Of a stretch of 44,841 nt of DNA, positions 17,175-24,764 are shown one piece after another; within the stretch, counting starts at the first letter, position 1, and each line of letters begins with the position of its first letter. Where the stretch lies: positions 1 through 44,841 of the forward strand of contig PNLN01000175.1 in the NCBI GenBank assembly GCA_013823055.1, in the 5' to 3' direction. Position numbers and translations under genes: made by a program. The notes beneath the pieces are model-generated. The model saw nothing but the letters and a program-made list of their open reading frames with translations. It was not told where the DNA came from and did no database searches. This stretch comes from Cyanobacteria bacterium DS2.3.42. GTDB lineage: Bacteria > Cyanobacteriota > Vampirovibrionia > Obscuribacterales > Obscuribacteraceae.

Positions 17175-19160
17175 CTACTTGCCCGCTTGCTTTTTGGACT
17201 TAGAGCGCTTTTGCTTGCCGACTGGAGCTGAAGTGGCTGGAATCGAGGATGCGCCTGGTTGGACAGCTTGCGTAGTGCCGCTAAATCCACTTGCCGGTTC
17301 CCAGACCTGCGGATCGGCAGGCCCGGCTGGAGCTGCAGCGGTTGCGGCGTCAGTTGAATTTGCCGGCTTGAGAGTAGAGCGCTTGTCCATCCAGGCACTA
17401 ATCGACTCAAGCAGCATATTAGATTGCCTAAAAGTCTCAAAAATCAAATGCTCTTCAGCCCCAATGATAAATAGGTTTTTGTCTTGTGAGCTTACGGCTT
17501 CAAATAACTCATAAGTTCCTTTTGGTTTTACCAATTTGTCTTTAAGGCCTTGCACAAAAAAGACAGGTAGATTGTTCAACTTAGAGCACATCAGCTTTGT
17601 TTCGCGCATGAAGACCGCGAATCTCATTAGCTCCTTAGGAGACATTTCCATTTTTGCTTTCAGATCATCATGCCAAGCCTCTCTCACTTGCGGAATTGCT
17701 GAGGCCTTATCAACCACCATGTCTCCTACCCTAAAAGGCTTATTCGGGTTTTTTAGAAAATGAACAGCAACGCTAAGTCCCATTTTTCGGGCCTGAAATC
17801 TTTCCGCTGATGGAACAGAGGAGATCACGCCGTGCAGATTCTTGGTGTATTTCGCAGCAGCTCTTAAGGCAATTGCCCCGCCCATTGACTCGCCAAGCAG
17901 GTAGATAGGAACACCCTCGTGGCGGTCTGCGATTAATCCAAGAATGCTGCCAACGTCATTGATTGCTTCGTTCAGACGCAGATCTTCCTGACCGGGCGTC
18001 GTCAGCCAGGCACCAAAACCGCGAACGTCCATCGCATAGACGGCATAACCTTTGGCGGACATCTGAAAACCGAATGGCGTAAATGCTTGATTGTCTAAAC
18101 CCAAGCCGTGCACGCATAAAATAGCTCCCCGTGCTGGTTGCTGTGTGGGCAGCCAGCCGATCACAGGCAGAGTGCGCAGTTTGAACTCACCAGCCAGCCA
18201 AATGAACTCTGCCGAACTCTTGGGCGCGAATTCGCTGATGTAGTGTTTTTCGAATATTTCCTTGCGTTCGGAAAGTGGTGGCAATTTGCCGTGCGATTCT
18301 AGACTAAATCGATAATTCATCAGTTTGTCAATCGAGTCAGAAACTGCCTTTCGCATCGGCTCTTCGTTCGGTGGGTTTTTCATATGCCGGTAAAGGTTCA
18401 GAGCTTGCAATTGAGCCCAAAACAATACACCTGCGTCATCCCAGAGTCCGGATTGAGCGCGCTCGGCTGCCACAGCTAGAAATTTTTCGGAATAAGCTTG
18501 AGCCTCTGTGTACCGCTTTTCGATTATCAGAATGCCCATCGCCGATTCATACAGATCGGCAAGAATTCTGGAATTAGTTGGCAGGGCTGACGAAATTATG
18601 AGAGCGGAATTGTAGCTAGTTAGAGCATCCGAATACTTTCTTTCTCCATAGTAACAATCACCGATTCTCTTGAGCAAAAGGGCGTGACGCAGCTGACCTT
18701 GAGAGTCAACGGCAGGAGGTTGGTGCTGCAAAACAGTCTCCAGATGTCGCCTCGCCTCATTGCTTTTCTCTTGCATTTTCTCAAGAGCGGCCAGCATGTA
18801 AATGAGGTCAATTCTGCGTGAATTATCCTTCTCGTCGCTGATGACGTTCTCCAGCATTTTTTCTGCTTCGACCAACTTTCCATCGAGCGCTGCTTGAATT
18901 ATCTCTTGCTCGGTCGCGTCAACGTTGATGTATGGCTGGCTTTGCTGCGAGCCAGAATGGTTTGCGTGAGAATTGGACGCCAGTAAAATGCTGGATGCTC
19001 GCGCCAAATGGTTGACTGACGTGGCCGCAGAGCTTGGTGAACTAATGGCGGGCAGCGGCATTAGAAAAGATGGTGCTATCAAAGTCGCGACCAAAGGCGC
19101 CATCAGTGGTGCCACCACATGCAATGCGCGTTTTCTCTTTACCGAGGATTCCAAAACCAT
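17175..19160 (-). CDS. TPR protein with C-terminal alpha/beta hydrolase (lysophospholipase-like)
   Basis: From the ATG at 19160 this is a 661-residue exported protein. Parts in order: a signal sequence after KRKRALHV; a Ser/Ala/His-rich linker; TPR helices (about 60-230; EAEKMLENVISDEKD, NEARRHLETVLQHQP, KYSDALTSYNSALIIS); then an alpha/beta hydrolase with the oxyanion block CVHGLGLDNQAF, VYAMDVRGFG, nucleophile elbow GESMGG (Ser425), FVQGLKDKLVKP and a His in GAEEHLIFE. These are the marks of the monoglyceride lipase/lysophospholipase group. The substrate is unknown. The frame is open to 19214, but ATG 19160 has AGGCAGG just upstream and places the signal peptide correctly. The C-terminus is a Pro/Ala/Ser and Lys-rich tail. 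Confidence 0.86.
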   Translation of the reverse strand: MVLESSVKRKRALHVVAPLMAPLVATLIAPSFLMPLPAISSPSSAATSVNHLARASSILLASNSHANHSGSQQSQPYINVDATEQEIIQAALDGKLVEAEKMLENVISDEKDNSRRIDLIYMLAALEKMQEKSNEARRHLETVLQHQPPAVDSQGQLRHALLLKRIGDCYYGERKYSDALTSYNSALIISSALPTNSRILADLYESAMGILIIEKRYTEAQAYSEKFLAVAAERAQSGLWDDAGVLFWAQLQALNLYRHMKNPPNEEPMRKAVSDSIDKLMNYRFSLESHGKLPPLSERKEIFEKHYISEFAPKSSAEFIWLAGEFKLRTLPVIGWLPTQQPARGAILCVHGLGLDNQAFTPFGFQMSAKGYAVYAMDVRGFGAWLTTPGQEDLRLNEAINDVGSILGLIADRHEGVPIYLLGESMGGAIALRAAAKYTKNLHGVISSVPSAERFQARKMGLSVAVHFLKNPNKPFRVGDMVVDKASAIPQVREAWHDDLKAKMEMSPKELMRFAVFMRETKLMCSKLNNLPVFFVQGLKDKLVKPKGTYELFEAVSSQDKNLFIIGAEEHLIFETFRQSNMLLESISAWMDKRSTLKPANSTDAATAAAPAGPADPQVWEPASGFSGTTQAVQPGASSIPATSAPVGKQKRSKSKKQAGK

Positions 19161-19336
19161 TAACCTGCCTAATTTCGCTTGCGAAACTTGATGCACCCAT
19201 TGAACATATAGCACAAAGGCACGTCACGAATGTGGAGTCCCTTGCAGAGGCAGGTCGGACCTCCCCCGTGATCGCCGAAACGCTTCCAGGGATGGCAACT
19301 GCGCGCTTTGAGGCTAAGAAGGACATTAATCGGGCA

Positions 19337-19364
19337 TATAAATATGGGAAACACCGTTAGGAGG
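19337..19364 (+). promoter_or_regulatory. -10-like TATAAA and strong ribosome binding site for the 19373 operon
   Basis: TATAAA at 19337-19342 is followed by a consensus AGGAGG at 19359-19364, eight bases before the ATG at 19373. A matching -35 is not obvious. The ribosome binding site fixes the start of the first gene. Confidence 0.4.
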
Positions 19365-19372
19365 CTTCGGCG

Positions 19373-19981
19373 ATGGGACTTGACGACGCAAAACCCACAA
19401 AGGGTAAGGCTTTAGAGGTTGGCGCAACCACGCCGGACACTCAGGTTGAGGCAAGCGCAATTGAATTGGCCGCTCGCCTCACCCCGGAGGACAATATGCT
19501 AATTCGGGCGGCCAACCCTGGCGAAACTGCGGACCCAGAAAAGCCTTATGAGAAACAGGTCCGCGCCATGTTCGGCACGGAAGACAGATATGTGAGCGAC
19601 TCGCGGGCCGGTCTGCGTCAGGCGGTTAATGAAGAGATGAAGACCGGGACAAAATTGAAGTCCACAGACACTTACGAAACGGTTCAGGACAGAGTCGCAG
19701 GCATGATCGCTCAAGGTTTTGGACCGGACAGCACCTGGAGCCCGTCGTACAAAACCATGGTCATGCAGAGGCTGAGACTGGGTAATGAGAATATTACTCG
19801 CGAAGGTGCCGCCAACAAACAAACGGTCTATGACGCAATCATGGCCAGCGACAGAAAGATGGCGGTTGCCGTCCTGGGCGAACCTGGCAGGAATGCGTCA
19901 GGGCAGGTACTGGAAGACGCGGTCAACAGATATCAGTACAGAGAAATGCAAAAGAAAGGCATTAAAACAGACTACAACTGA
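19373..19981 (+). CDS. Hypothetical soluble protein
   Basis: A 202-residue hydrophilic protein with no signal peptide or membrane segment. The first 40 residues are low complexity; the rest is predicted mostly helical (ASAIELAARLTPEDNMLIR, RAGLRQAVNEEM, ETVQDRVAGMIAQGF, VYDAIMASDRKMAVAVLG). I do not recognise the family. The start is firm because of AGGAGG eight bases upstream. Its TGA overlaps the ATG of the next gene by one base (TGATG), and the thioesterase follows, so it is the first gene of a three-gene unit divergent from the TPR-hydrolase gene. Confidence 0.8.
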   Translation: MGLDDAKPTKGKALEVGATTPDTQVEASAIELAARLTPEDNMLIRAANPGETADPEKPYEKQVRAMFGTEDRYVSDSRAGLRQAVNEEMKTGTKLKSTDTYETVQDRVAGMIAQGFGPDSTWSPSYKTMVMQRLRLGNENITREGAANKQTVYDAIMASDRKMAVAVLGEPGRNASGQVLEDAVNRYQYREMQKKGIKTDYN

Positions 19982-20370
19982 TGACCGAACCATCGAAAAA
20001 AACGAGCAAAGAGCCGCCAGTCTATGCGCTGGTCCGAGTCAGTCGCTGCTACAACTGCGACGCCAGGCTAGAGCCGGGCAGTATCGTCAAATTCGAACCG
20101 GGCAAAGATGAGCGAGAAGTTCGTTGTCGCAATTGTGCAAAACTGACCGAGCTTGAATTTCTTAAGAGCGGCAATGCAAAAGTTACTCAACTGGCGAAGA
20201 AATATTCACAACGCACGGTTGTAGTGATGCAATGGTCGGAATTGTGGAAAACTTATGAGCGGATCGGGTTGCTGGTTGAATCTGCTGCGATAGACCAGGT
20301 TGAGAAAGAATTGAAAATTAAATTCGAGAATCGAGAATCTCAACAAGAGACACCAGGACAAAAACGATAA
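19981..20370 (+). CDS. Zinc-ribbon protein resembling the N-terminal part of DUF2293 proteins
   Basis: A 129-residue protein. Two CxxC knuckles (CYNC near residue 22 and CRNC near residue 44) form a probable zinc ribbon. A segment follows (LKSGNAKVTQLAKKYSQ, VVVMQWSELWKTYERIG, LLVESAAIDQVEKEL) whose pattern of a basic-aromatic helix then G-x-LVE matches what I recall of DUF2293-type proteins. That match is from memory and not searched. The role of that family is unknown, and nucleic-acid binding is a reasonable inference from the ribbon and basic helix. It starts inside the stop of the upstream gene, with the thioesterase 10 bases downstream. Confidence 0.75.
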   Translation: MTEPSKKTSKEPPVYALVRVSRCYNCDARLEPGSIVKFEPGKDEREVRCRNCAKLTELEFLKSGNAKVTQLAKKYSQRTVVVMQWSELWKTYERIGLLVESAAIDQVEKELKIKFENRESQQETPGQKR

Positions 20371-20380
20371 GGAAAAAGTC

Positions 20381-20824
20381 GTGACCAAAAGCGACACGAA
20401 AAGGAACACTGTCAGTTCCACAGAAAGAAATTTCTACAAGCTCTGGACTCCTGTTACCTTAAGATATGGAGACACAGACAGGCAGGGGCACATTAACAAC
20501 GCAGCCTATTGCACGTTCTTCGAATCCGGACGAGTAGCATTTCTTTGCCACGAACATGGCACCATCGCCGACGATGGTTTTTCATTTGTAATTGCAAAAC
20601 TGTCTCTCGATTTTCTCAAAGAAATGAATTTCCCCGGCACGGTCGATGTTGGAACGCGCGTCAATCACATAGGCAAAAGCTCATTTACATGCGGACAAGC
20701 GCTTTTCAAAAATGGCGAGTGCTGTTCGACGGCCGAATCGGTGATTGTTCTGACCGACGATTCAACAAGACGTTCTTCTCCAATGCCTGAAAAAGTTTTG
20801 GCCGTTTTGCGAGAACTGCAGTAA
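20381..20824 (+). CDS. Hotdog-fold acyl-CoA thioesterase (4HBT family)
   Basis: A 147-residue protein of typical 4-hydroxybenzoyl-CoA thioesterase family length. The active-site block YGDTDRQGHINNAAYCTFFE carries the catalytic Asp and the G-H-x-N-N pattern of this group. The core strand LDFLKEMNFPGTVDVGTRV and the later GKSSFTCGQALF fit the hotdog beta sheet. It probably hydrolyses an acyl-CoA thioester in the cytoplasm, chain unknown. The start is GTG at 20381, with AAGGA eight to ten bases upstream. It is the last gene of the 19373 unit and converges with the VOC-like gene. Confidence 0.9.
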   Translation: MTKSDTKRNTVSSTERNFYKLWTPVTLRYGDTDRQGHINNAAYCTFFESGRVAFLCHEHGTIADDGFSFVIAKLSLDFLKEMNFPGTVDVGTRVNHIGKSSFTCGQALFKNGECCSTAESVIVLTDDSTRRSSPMPEKVLAVLRELQ

Positions 20825-20837
20825 AGGTTGTTCGTCT

Positions 20838-21596
20838 CTATTGTTTGGCAATAATTGCGAACTTGCTCCCGCAGTCCGATGCAAAAACAGTCGCGGAGCC
20901 GGATGGTGTGGGAACTGAACCGACAATCTGGTAGCCCTGCGACTCAAGCTCGTCGGCATGCTTTTCAAAATTGCTCACTGACAAAACGACGGAGCAAGTG
21001 AAGGCGATTTCTTCAACAATAATCACTTGCGGTCCGGCAGGAAATTTGATGGCGCAAATGTGGCCGCCACTGGACTCCCAGACCTTTTGCCCCTTCAATA
21101 CATCGCAGAATGCTCTAGCATCTGCGCGTACGTCGCGCGATGGATGCACCAAATACTCAACCTGCGTACCATCCTGAGCGCTTCGGCTGCTTGGCGCAAC
21201 AGTCTGCGAAACAGGTGAACGGGAAGGTGCTGGAGAAGGCGCGTTGGAAATTGATGAACCAGTCGATGATGAGGACGAACTGCTAACGCTTGCAGAAACA
21301 GGCGCAGCCGGCAGGATCGCGGGTGGTCTCAATCCGCGCCTTCTTTCCATATTGAGGCGCAACATTGCTGAAGTCGTACGCTGCTTGAAGTCCATCGCCA
21401 GATCCGCTTTTCCTGTGTTCTCGATCTGTCGCGCAATTTTTTGCAATTCTTCGGCAATAGTTTTCTGATGGTCACCAAATTCTTCTTCGAGAGAAGTAAT
21501 TATCTTGATGATTACTTCTTCGGAATTTTCGATGGAAGCATCGTTCATCGCCGATAAGGCAAGGTCGAGCCGGCTGCGTAAATTATCGTTAGCCAT
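20838..21596 (-). CDS. Helical N-terminus plus VOC/glyoxalase-like C-terminal domain
   Basis: A 252-residue soluble protein. Residues 1-90 form a charged helical region (EEVIIKIITSLEEEFGDHQK, EELQKIARQIENTGKADLAM). Residues of about 95-145 are a Ser/Pro/Ala linker including SSSSSSSTGSS-type runs. The final 105 residues resemble one vicinal-oxygen-chelate module: EYLVHPSRDVRADARAFCDV, then ICAIKFPAGPQVIIVEE, LSVSNFEKHADELESQGYQI and ATVFASDCGSKFAIIA. A single VOC module usually dimerises, and the expected metal ligands are not all evident, so catalysis is doubtful. The ATG at 21596 has only a distant GGAG upstream, able to pair with CTCC in a tiny hairpin. Confidence 0.7.
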   Translation of the reverse strand: MANDNLRSRLDLALSAMNDASIENSEEVIIKIITSLEEEFGDHQKTIAEELQKIARQIENTGKADLAMDFKQRTTSAMLRLNMERRRGLRPPAILPAAPVSASVSSSSSSSTGSSISNAPSPAPSRSPVSQTVAPSSRSAQDGTQVEYLVHPSRDVRADARAFCDVLKGQKVWESSGGHICAIKFPAGPQVIIVEEIAFTCSVVLSVSNFEKHADELESQGYQIVGSVPTPSGSATVFASDCGSKFAIIAKQ

Positions 21597-21772
21597 AATT
21601 GCGGGAGCAAACTCCTTGATAGCCGCCGGGCAAAATGTAATTTTATACTTTGTGCCTGGCTAACCGCCAGAGCCGTATGACATCCTTTCGTCCATGAGAA
21701 TGTCTCGAAACAGTCTGACTCGTGGCACAATAACGCTTAGAGTTACCGAGTGAGCGGTTGCCTGCAATAAAA

Positions 21773-22447
21773 ATGGCAAAAATCATAGTAGTTGAAGACG
21801 ACACGGAAATTCGCGAGGCACTCGTGGATGTCTTAGTGCACGAAAAACATACGGTGGATGCTCTGGGTGATGGCGCCGATGCCTGGGAAAGCCTGCAACG
21901 TTTTCAATATGATCTGGTCATTCTTGACTGGGGTCTGCCCGGTCTTGACGGTCTGGAGGTGCTGAAGCGCTTCCGAGGCAATGGGGGCGGCACGCCTGTA
22001 TTGTTTTTAACCGGCCGCAATACTGTTGACGAAAAACTGACCGGCTTAGATTCGGGTGCCGATGATTATTTGCCGAAGCCTTATGACATGAGGGAATTTA
22101 GAGCCCGCGTGTCGGCATTGCTCAGGCGACCGAAGGAATTGACGAGCGACATCATACGCTGGTCGGATATCGAACTCGATGGCAAAGCTTTTCGCTGCCT
22201 GAGACGCGGAGAAGAAATCAGATTACTTCCCAAAGAATTCGCCTTATTGGATTTTCTGATTCGCAATCGCAATCTCGTGTTTACTCCGGATCAACTAGTC
22301 GACAAACTGTGGGCGGGCGACGCTGAAGTTTCCGTTGATGCGATTCGCCAGTGTGTAAAACGCTTGCGCACAAAGATCGATGTTTCCGACAGACCGTCAT
22401 ACATCACCACTGTTGTCGGCGTCGGATATAAAGTCGAGTCCGAATAA
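21773..22447 (+). CDS. OmpR-family response regulator (orphan)
   Basis: A 224-residue two-domain regulator. The receiver domain has the acidic pair (EDD, 8-10), the phospho-acceptor Asp52 in LVILDWGLPG, Thr80 and Lys102 (LPKPYD). The C-terminal winged-helix DNA-binding domain (about 130-224) shows LLPKEFALLDFLIRN, VDAIRQCVKRLRTKI and VGVGYKVE. Phosphorylation should dimerise it on direct-repeat DNA sites. No histidine kinase adjoins it, so it is an orphan in this window. The ORF extends upstream to a TTG at 21758, but ATG 21773 (MAKIIVVEDD) fits family starts. GTCA direct repeats with OmpR/PhoB-like 11-bp spacing lie downstream at 23.56-24.95 kb, and a link is only inferred. Confidence 0.93.
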   Translation: MAKIIVVEDDTEIREALVDVLVHEKHTVDALGDGADAWESLQRFQYDLVILDWGLPGLDGLEVLKRFRGNGGGTPVLFLTGRNTVDEKLTGLDSGADDYLPKPYDMREFRARVSALLRRPKELTSDIIRWSDIELDGKAFRCLRRGEEIRLLPKEFALLDFLIRNRNLVFTPDQLVDKLWAGDAEVSVDAIRQCVKRLRTKIDVSDRPSYITTVVGVGYKVESE

Positions 22448-22459
22448 CGCTTTCAGAAC

Positions 22460-22498
22460 AAAAAAAACAGAAGAGTCGCATTGCTGCGACCCCTCTTC
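22460..22498 (-). terminator. Intrinsic terminator after the Asp-rich gene
   Basis: Read on the minus strand, GAAGAG/CTCTTC (22470-22475 with 22493-22498) plus TCGCA/TGCGA (22476-22480 with 22485-22489) form a stem with a four-base loop and a C/G bulge, followed by TG and a run of eight T (22460-22467 region). It lies between convergent stops and serves at least the minus-strand gene ending at 22515. Confidence 0.8.
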
Positions 22499-22514
22499 CC
22501 TTGCGAGTTAAATT

Positions 22515-23408
22515 TTATTTGAATACGGTGTCATCATGTTCTTTCCTCCAGCGTGTGCCGAAGTAGCTGTCATCTTGCTTCAGGACATGACCATCTCTCA
22601 CGACTCCTTTCATAATTGGTCCGTTAAAGGTGGGTGACCAGAGACTAATCATTCCATTGTTGTCAGTGCTGATATCAATGGACAGAGTGGTGTCACCATC
22701 CTCGACCTGTATTGAATTGAATCCGTCTTCATGGAGCTCCCATGCAGCGCGTAATCTGTCCGCAGGAGATTTATCGTTGTCTCCAAGAATCTTGATCAGA
22801 TCGTCTTTATCCAAATCCTTGAAGTTATCATCATCGACTTTGGTTTCATCGTCGGAGTCATCGCCTGATTCATCGTCGTCGCTATCATCATCGTCGTCGT
22901 CACCATCGCCGACGGTGCCATCACGATCTTCGATGAACTCTCGTACGGATTCCGAACTGGACATAAGACCATCGGTCTTATATTTCGAAACCTCTGACCA
23001 ATCGACAGTATCTTCGCCTATCCCGAAAGCCGGATCCCAGAACCAGTCTTTGCCCCTTATGGTTGTGATATCGTCTTTTATGAGGTTGGCAGCAAGGGCG
23101 GTCAATGGTGAATCGGAATTGATTGCACCAGCGATCTCGTCTTCTGATAGTTTGCCGATGCCCAAAATCGAATCATTCCAGTGATTGGAATTCAGCCGAT
23201 CGAACTCGCTGGTAATCAATGAACCACTCAAGCCTACCTCGGGCAAAACGGTTTCCAGCCCTTCATAGCTAATCTTTCCACTTGCCAGTCCCTTTTTCAG
23301 ACCCTCGTTTACTTCGTCCCATAGTCCTGGGTTTTGAACTGCGGAGTTGATGTCGGAGACGGCATCCCTGTACGCATCTGTTCTGTATGAATCGATACCG
23401 TCAACCAT
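22515..23408 (-). CDS. Asp-rich protein sharing a C-terminal domain with its neighbour
   Basis: From ATG 23408 (GGAGG about ten bases upstream) the protein has 297 residues and no signal peptide; the frame is open to 23447. The N-terminal half is helical and acidic. Residues of about 155-200 are extremely acidic, with runs such as DDDDDDSDDDE, suggesting calcium or other cation binding or simple disorder. The last 95 residues (from KSPADRLRAAWELHEDGF to the end) match the C-terminus of the protein at 23602-24546, closing with FGTRWRKEHDDTVF. I do not know the family. It is preceded by a GTCA-repeat promoter module and a leader of about 130 bases, and followed by an intrinsic terminator. Confidence 0.8.
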   Translation of the reverse strand: MVDGIDSYRTDAYRDAVSDINSAVQNPGLWDEVNEGLKKGLASGKISYEGLETVLPEVGLSGSLITSEFDRLNSNHWNDSILGIGKLSEDEIAGAINSDSPLTALAANLIKDDITTIRGKDWFWDPAFGIGEDTVDWSEVSKYKTDGLMSSSESVREFIEDRDGTVGDGDDDDDDSDDDESGDDSDDETKVDDDNFKDLDKDDLIKILGDNDKSPADRLRAAWELHEDGFNSIQVEDGDTTLSIDISTDNNGMISLWSPTFNGPIMKGVVRDGHVLKQDDSYFGTRWRKEHDDTVFK

Positions 23409-23472
23409 GACTGAAGAACCTCCGAAATCGCAAAGGAAGAACACCAAATGCGGTGCTGCATTGGGGGAAAAC

Positions 23473-23530
23473 GTTGAAGTAATGTATTTTGAAGTGGGTG
23501 GGGTTACTTGGTCGGTGTATCAACTTCAAC
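23473..23530 (-). repeat. 8-bp inverted repeat in the leader of the 23408 gene
   Basis: GTTGAAGT (23473-23480) and ACTTCAAC (23523-23530) are perfect complements separated by 42 bases. They lie just downstream of the predicted transcription start (about 23537), so the mRNA could begin with a closed helix. Confidence 0.5.
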
Positions 23531-23543
23531 TGCCGACGGTATT

Positions 23544-23575
23544 AACTTAACGCAATCGTATGACATTCGTTTGAC
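23544..23575 (-). promoter_or_regulatory. GTCA direct-repeat promoter module, copy A
   Basis: On the minus strand, GTCAAACGAATGTCAT (23575-23560) contains two GTCA half-sites 11 bases apart. GTTAAGTT (23551-23544) follows at the same distance as in copies B and C and is the likely -10. The module ends about 135 bases before ATG 23408. Layout resembles a PhoB/OmpR-type activator box replacing the -35. Confidence 0.55.
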
Positions 23576-23601
23576 AGGTGCGGATAACCAAACTTGTTTA
23601 T

Positions 23602-24546
23602 TCACGAAGCGCAGAACATGCTGTCTGGGTGATTGTTACGCCATCTGGTACCCACGAAATCAACGTCCTGCCCAGAGGCATCTTTCTGTTGCGTAAAACT
23701 ATCGCCGTCACTGATGGCTCTTAGAATGACAAACTCTTTTCCTGTAGAAGGATCGACTGCAAACATGTGCACCATACTTCGCTCTGAGCCTGCTACTGGA
23801 ATGACCTCCATACGCACGCCTAGCTGATTGCCGTTCGAGTCTGTGATGGATGCCGTGGTTTGTCCATCTGCGACAAGAGACTTAATTGCCTTTAGACGGT
23901 CGGTAACTGAAGAGTTTTTTGATTTCAATGCGCCGAGTGACGATGACTCATCCATCTCTGGGGCATAGGCAGGTCTTTCGTTATGCTCGTCGGAGGAGCC
24001 GCTAAATTGCATGTAGTCAGGATTTGCCACTTCTGTCTCAGGTGCAAAAGCAGGTCTTTCGCCGTCTTCATATGTAAGTGTCGTCGCATCAGTCGCCCCG
24101 CTAAACTGCATATAATCAGGATTCTCGGTGTTTAGCAGCGGTGCTTCGCTCGGCACATCTTGTGCTTTCGAAGTTTGCGCGGACAGAGCAGCGAGTTCTT
24201 CCAAAGTGACGTCGCGAGTTGCCCTACTCATGAATTCAGCGGCGAGCTGCTGAAACAGGTCACCTGACGCCATCAGCTCATTGCCCTCGCCCATTTGAAT
24301 TATCTGGTCTCCATTGCGATCTAGAGATTGCGCTTCCGCCCACGTCAGGGCAGGAAGCAATTCCCGATTGACCAGGTCCAGCAGAGCCGCATCTTTGAAT
24401 TCTCTGTTGCCTGAAAAATCCTGACTGCCGAAAAGGTTGACCGCCTCTGTCGCCAAATGATTAGCGCTGTCAGCCTGATTGTTCAATGCAAGCGCATCTA
24501 CAACCGTATTTCCAACTATTGCAGCGTCACCTGCTGGGGCAGCCAT
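23602..24546 (-). CDS. Repeat-bearing protein with EF-hand-like loop and shared C-terminal domain
   Basis: A 314-residue protein without signal peptide; ATG 24546 is preceded by GGAGGAAG. An Ala-rich start is followed at about 76-87 by a loop matching EF-hand spacing (DRNGDQIIQMGE: Asp1, Asn3, Asp5, Ile8, Glu12). Then come two copies of a unit of about 33 residues, NPDYMQFSG followed by ERPAFAPE or ERPAYAPE. The C-terminal 100 residues (VTDRLKAIKSLVADGQ to GTRWRNNHPDSMF) are homologous to the C-terminus of the protein at 22515-23408. The family is unknown to me. Expression probably starts at a GTCA-repeat promoter module with a structured leader. Calcium binding is an inference from one loop only. 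Confidence 0.8.
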   Translation of the reverse strand: MAAPAGDAAIVGNTVVDALALNNQADSANHLATEAVNLFGSQDFSGNREFKDAALLDLVNRELLPALTWAEAQSLDRNGDQIIQMGEGNELMASGDLFQQLAAEFMSRATRDVTLEELAALSAQTSKAQDVPSEAPLLNTENPDYMQFSGATDATTLTYEDGERPAFAPETEVANPDYMQFSGSSDEHNERPAYAPEMDESSSLGALKSKNSSVTDRLKAIKSLVADGQTTASITDSNGNQLGVRMEVIPVAGSERSMVHMFAVDPSTGKEFVILRAISDGDSFTQQKDASGQDVDFVGTRWRNNHPDSMFCAS

Positions 24547-24602
24547 GATCTTCCTCCAAACGAGATTTCATGGTTCGCGCAATGCGAATGAAAACTCTCT
24601 TT

Positions 24603-24683
24603 GCGGAGAAGGAACTCCATCTTCGGAAAACCCTCTCCGCCTCACTGATAGTATTGTGGGAAGAAACTTCCTCGACTTCCCAC
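24603..24683 (-). repeat. Two stem-loops in the leader of the 24546 gene
   Basis: GTGGGAAG (24656-24663) pairs perfectly with CTTCCCAC (24676-24683), and GCGGAGA (24603-24609) with TCTCCGC (24634-24640). The first stem starts at the predicted transcription start (about 24683), a position often used to protect mRNA 5' ends. The second lies between it and the ribosome binding site. Confidence 0.55.
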
Positions 24684-24689
24684 AGCGAC

Positions 24690-24721
24690 AATCTAGATAC
24701 TTTGTATGACATTGATTTGAC
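24690..24721 (-). promoter_or_regulatory. GTCA direct-repeat promoter module, copy B
   Basis: On the minus strand, GTCAAATCAATGTCAT (24721-24706) has two GTCA half-sites 11 bases apart, and TCTAGATT (24697-24690) follows at the same spacing as in copies A and C. The predicted start near 24683 gives a leader of about 137 bases to ATG 24546. Confidence 0.6.
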
Positions 24722-24764
24722 GAAACCTTTTGAGTTGGAAGAAAAATGTGATTTCTCCCAAGTG

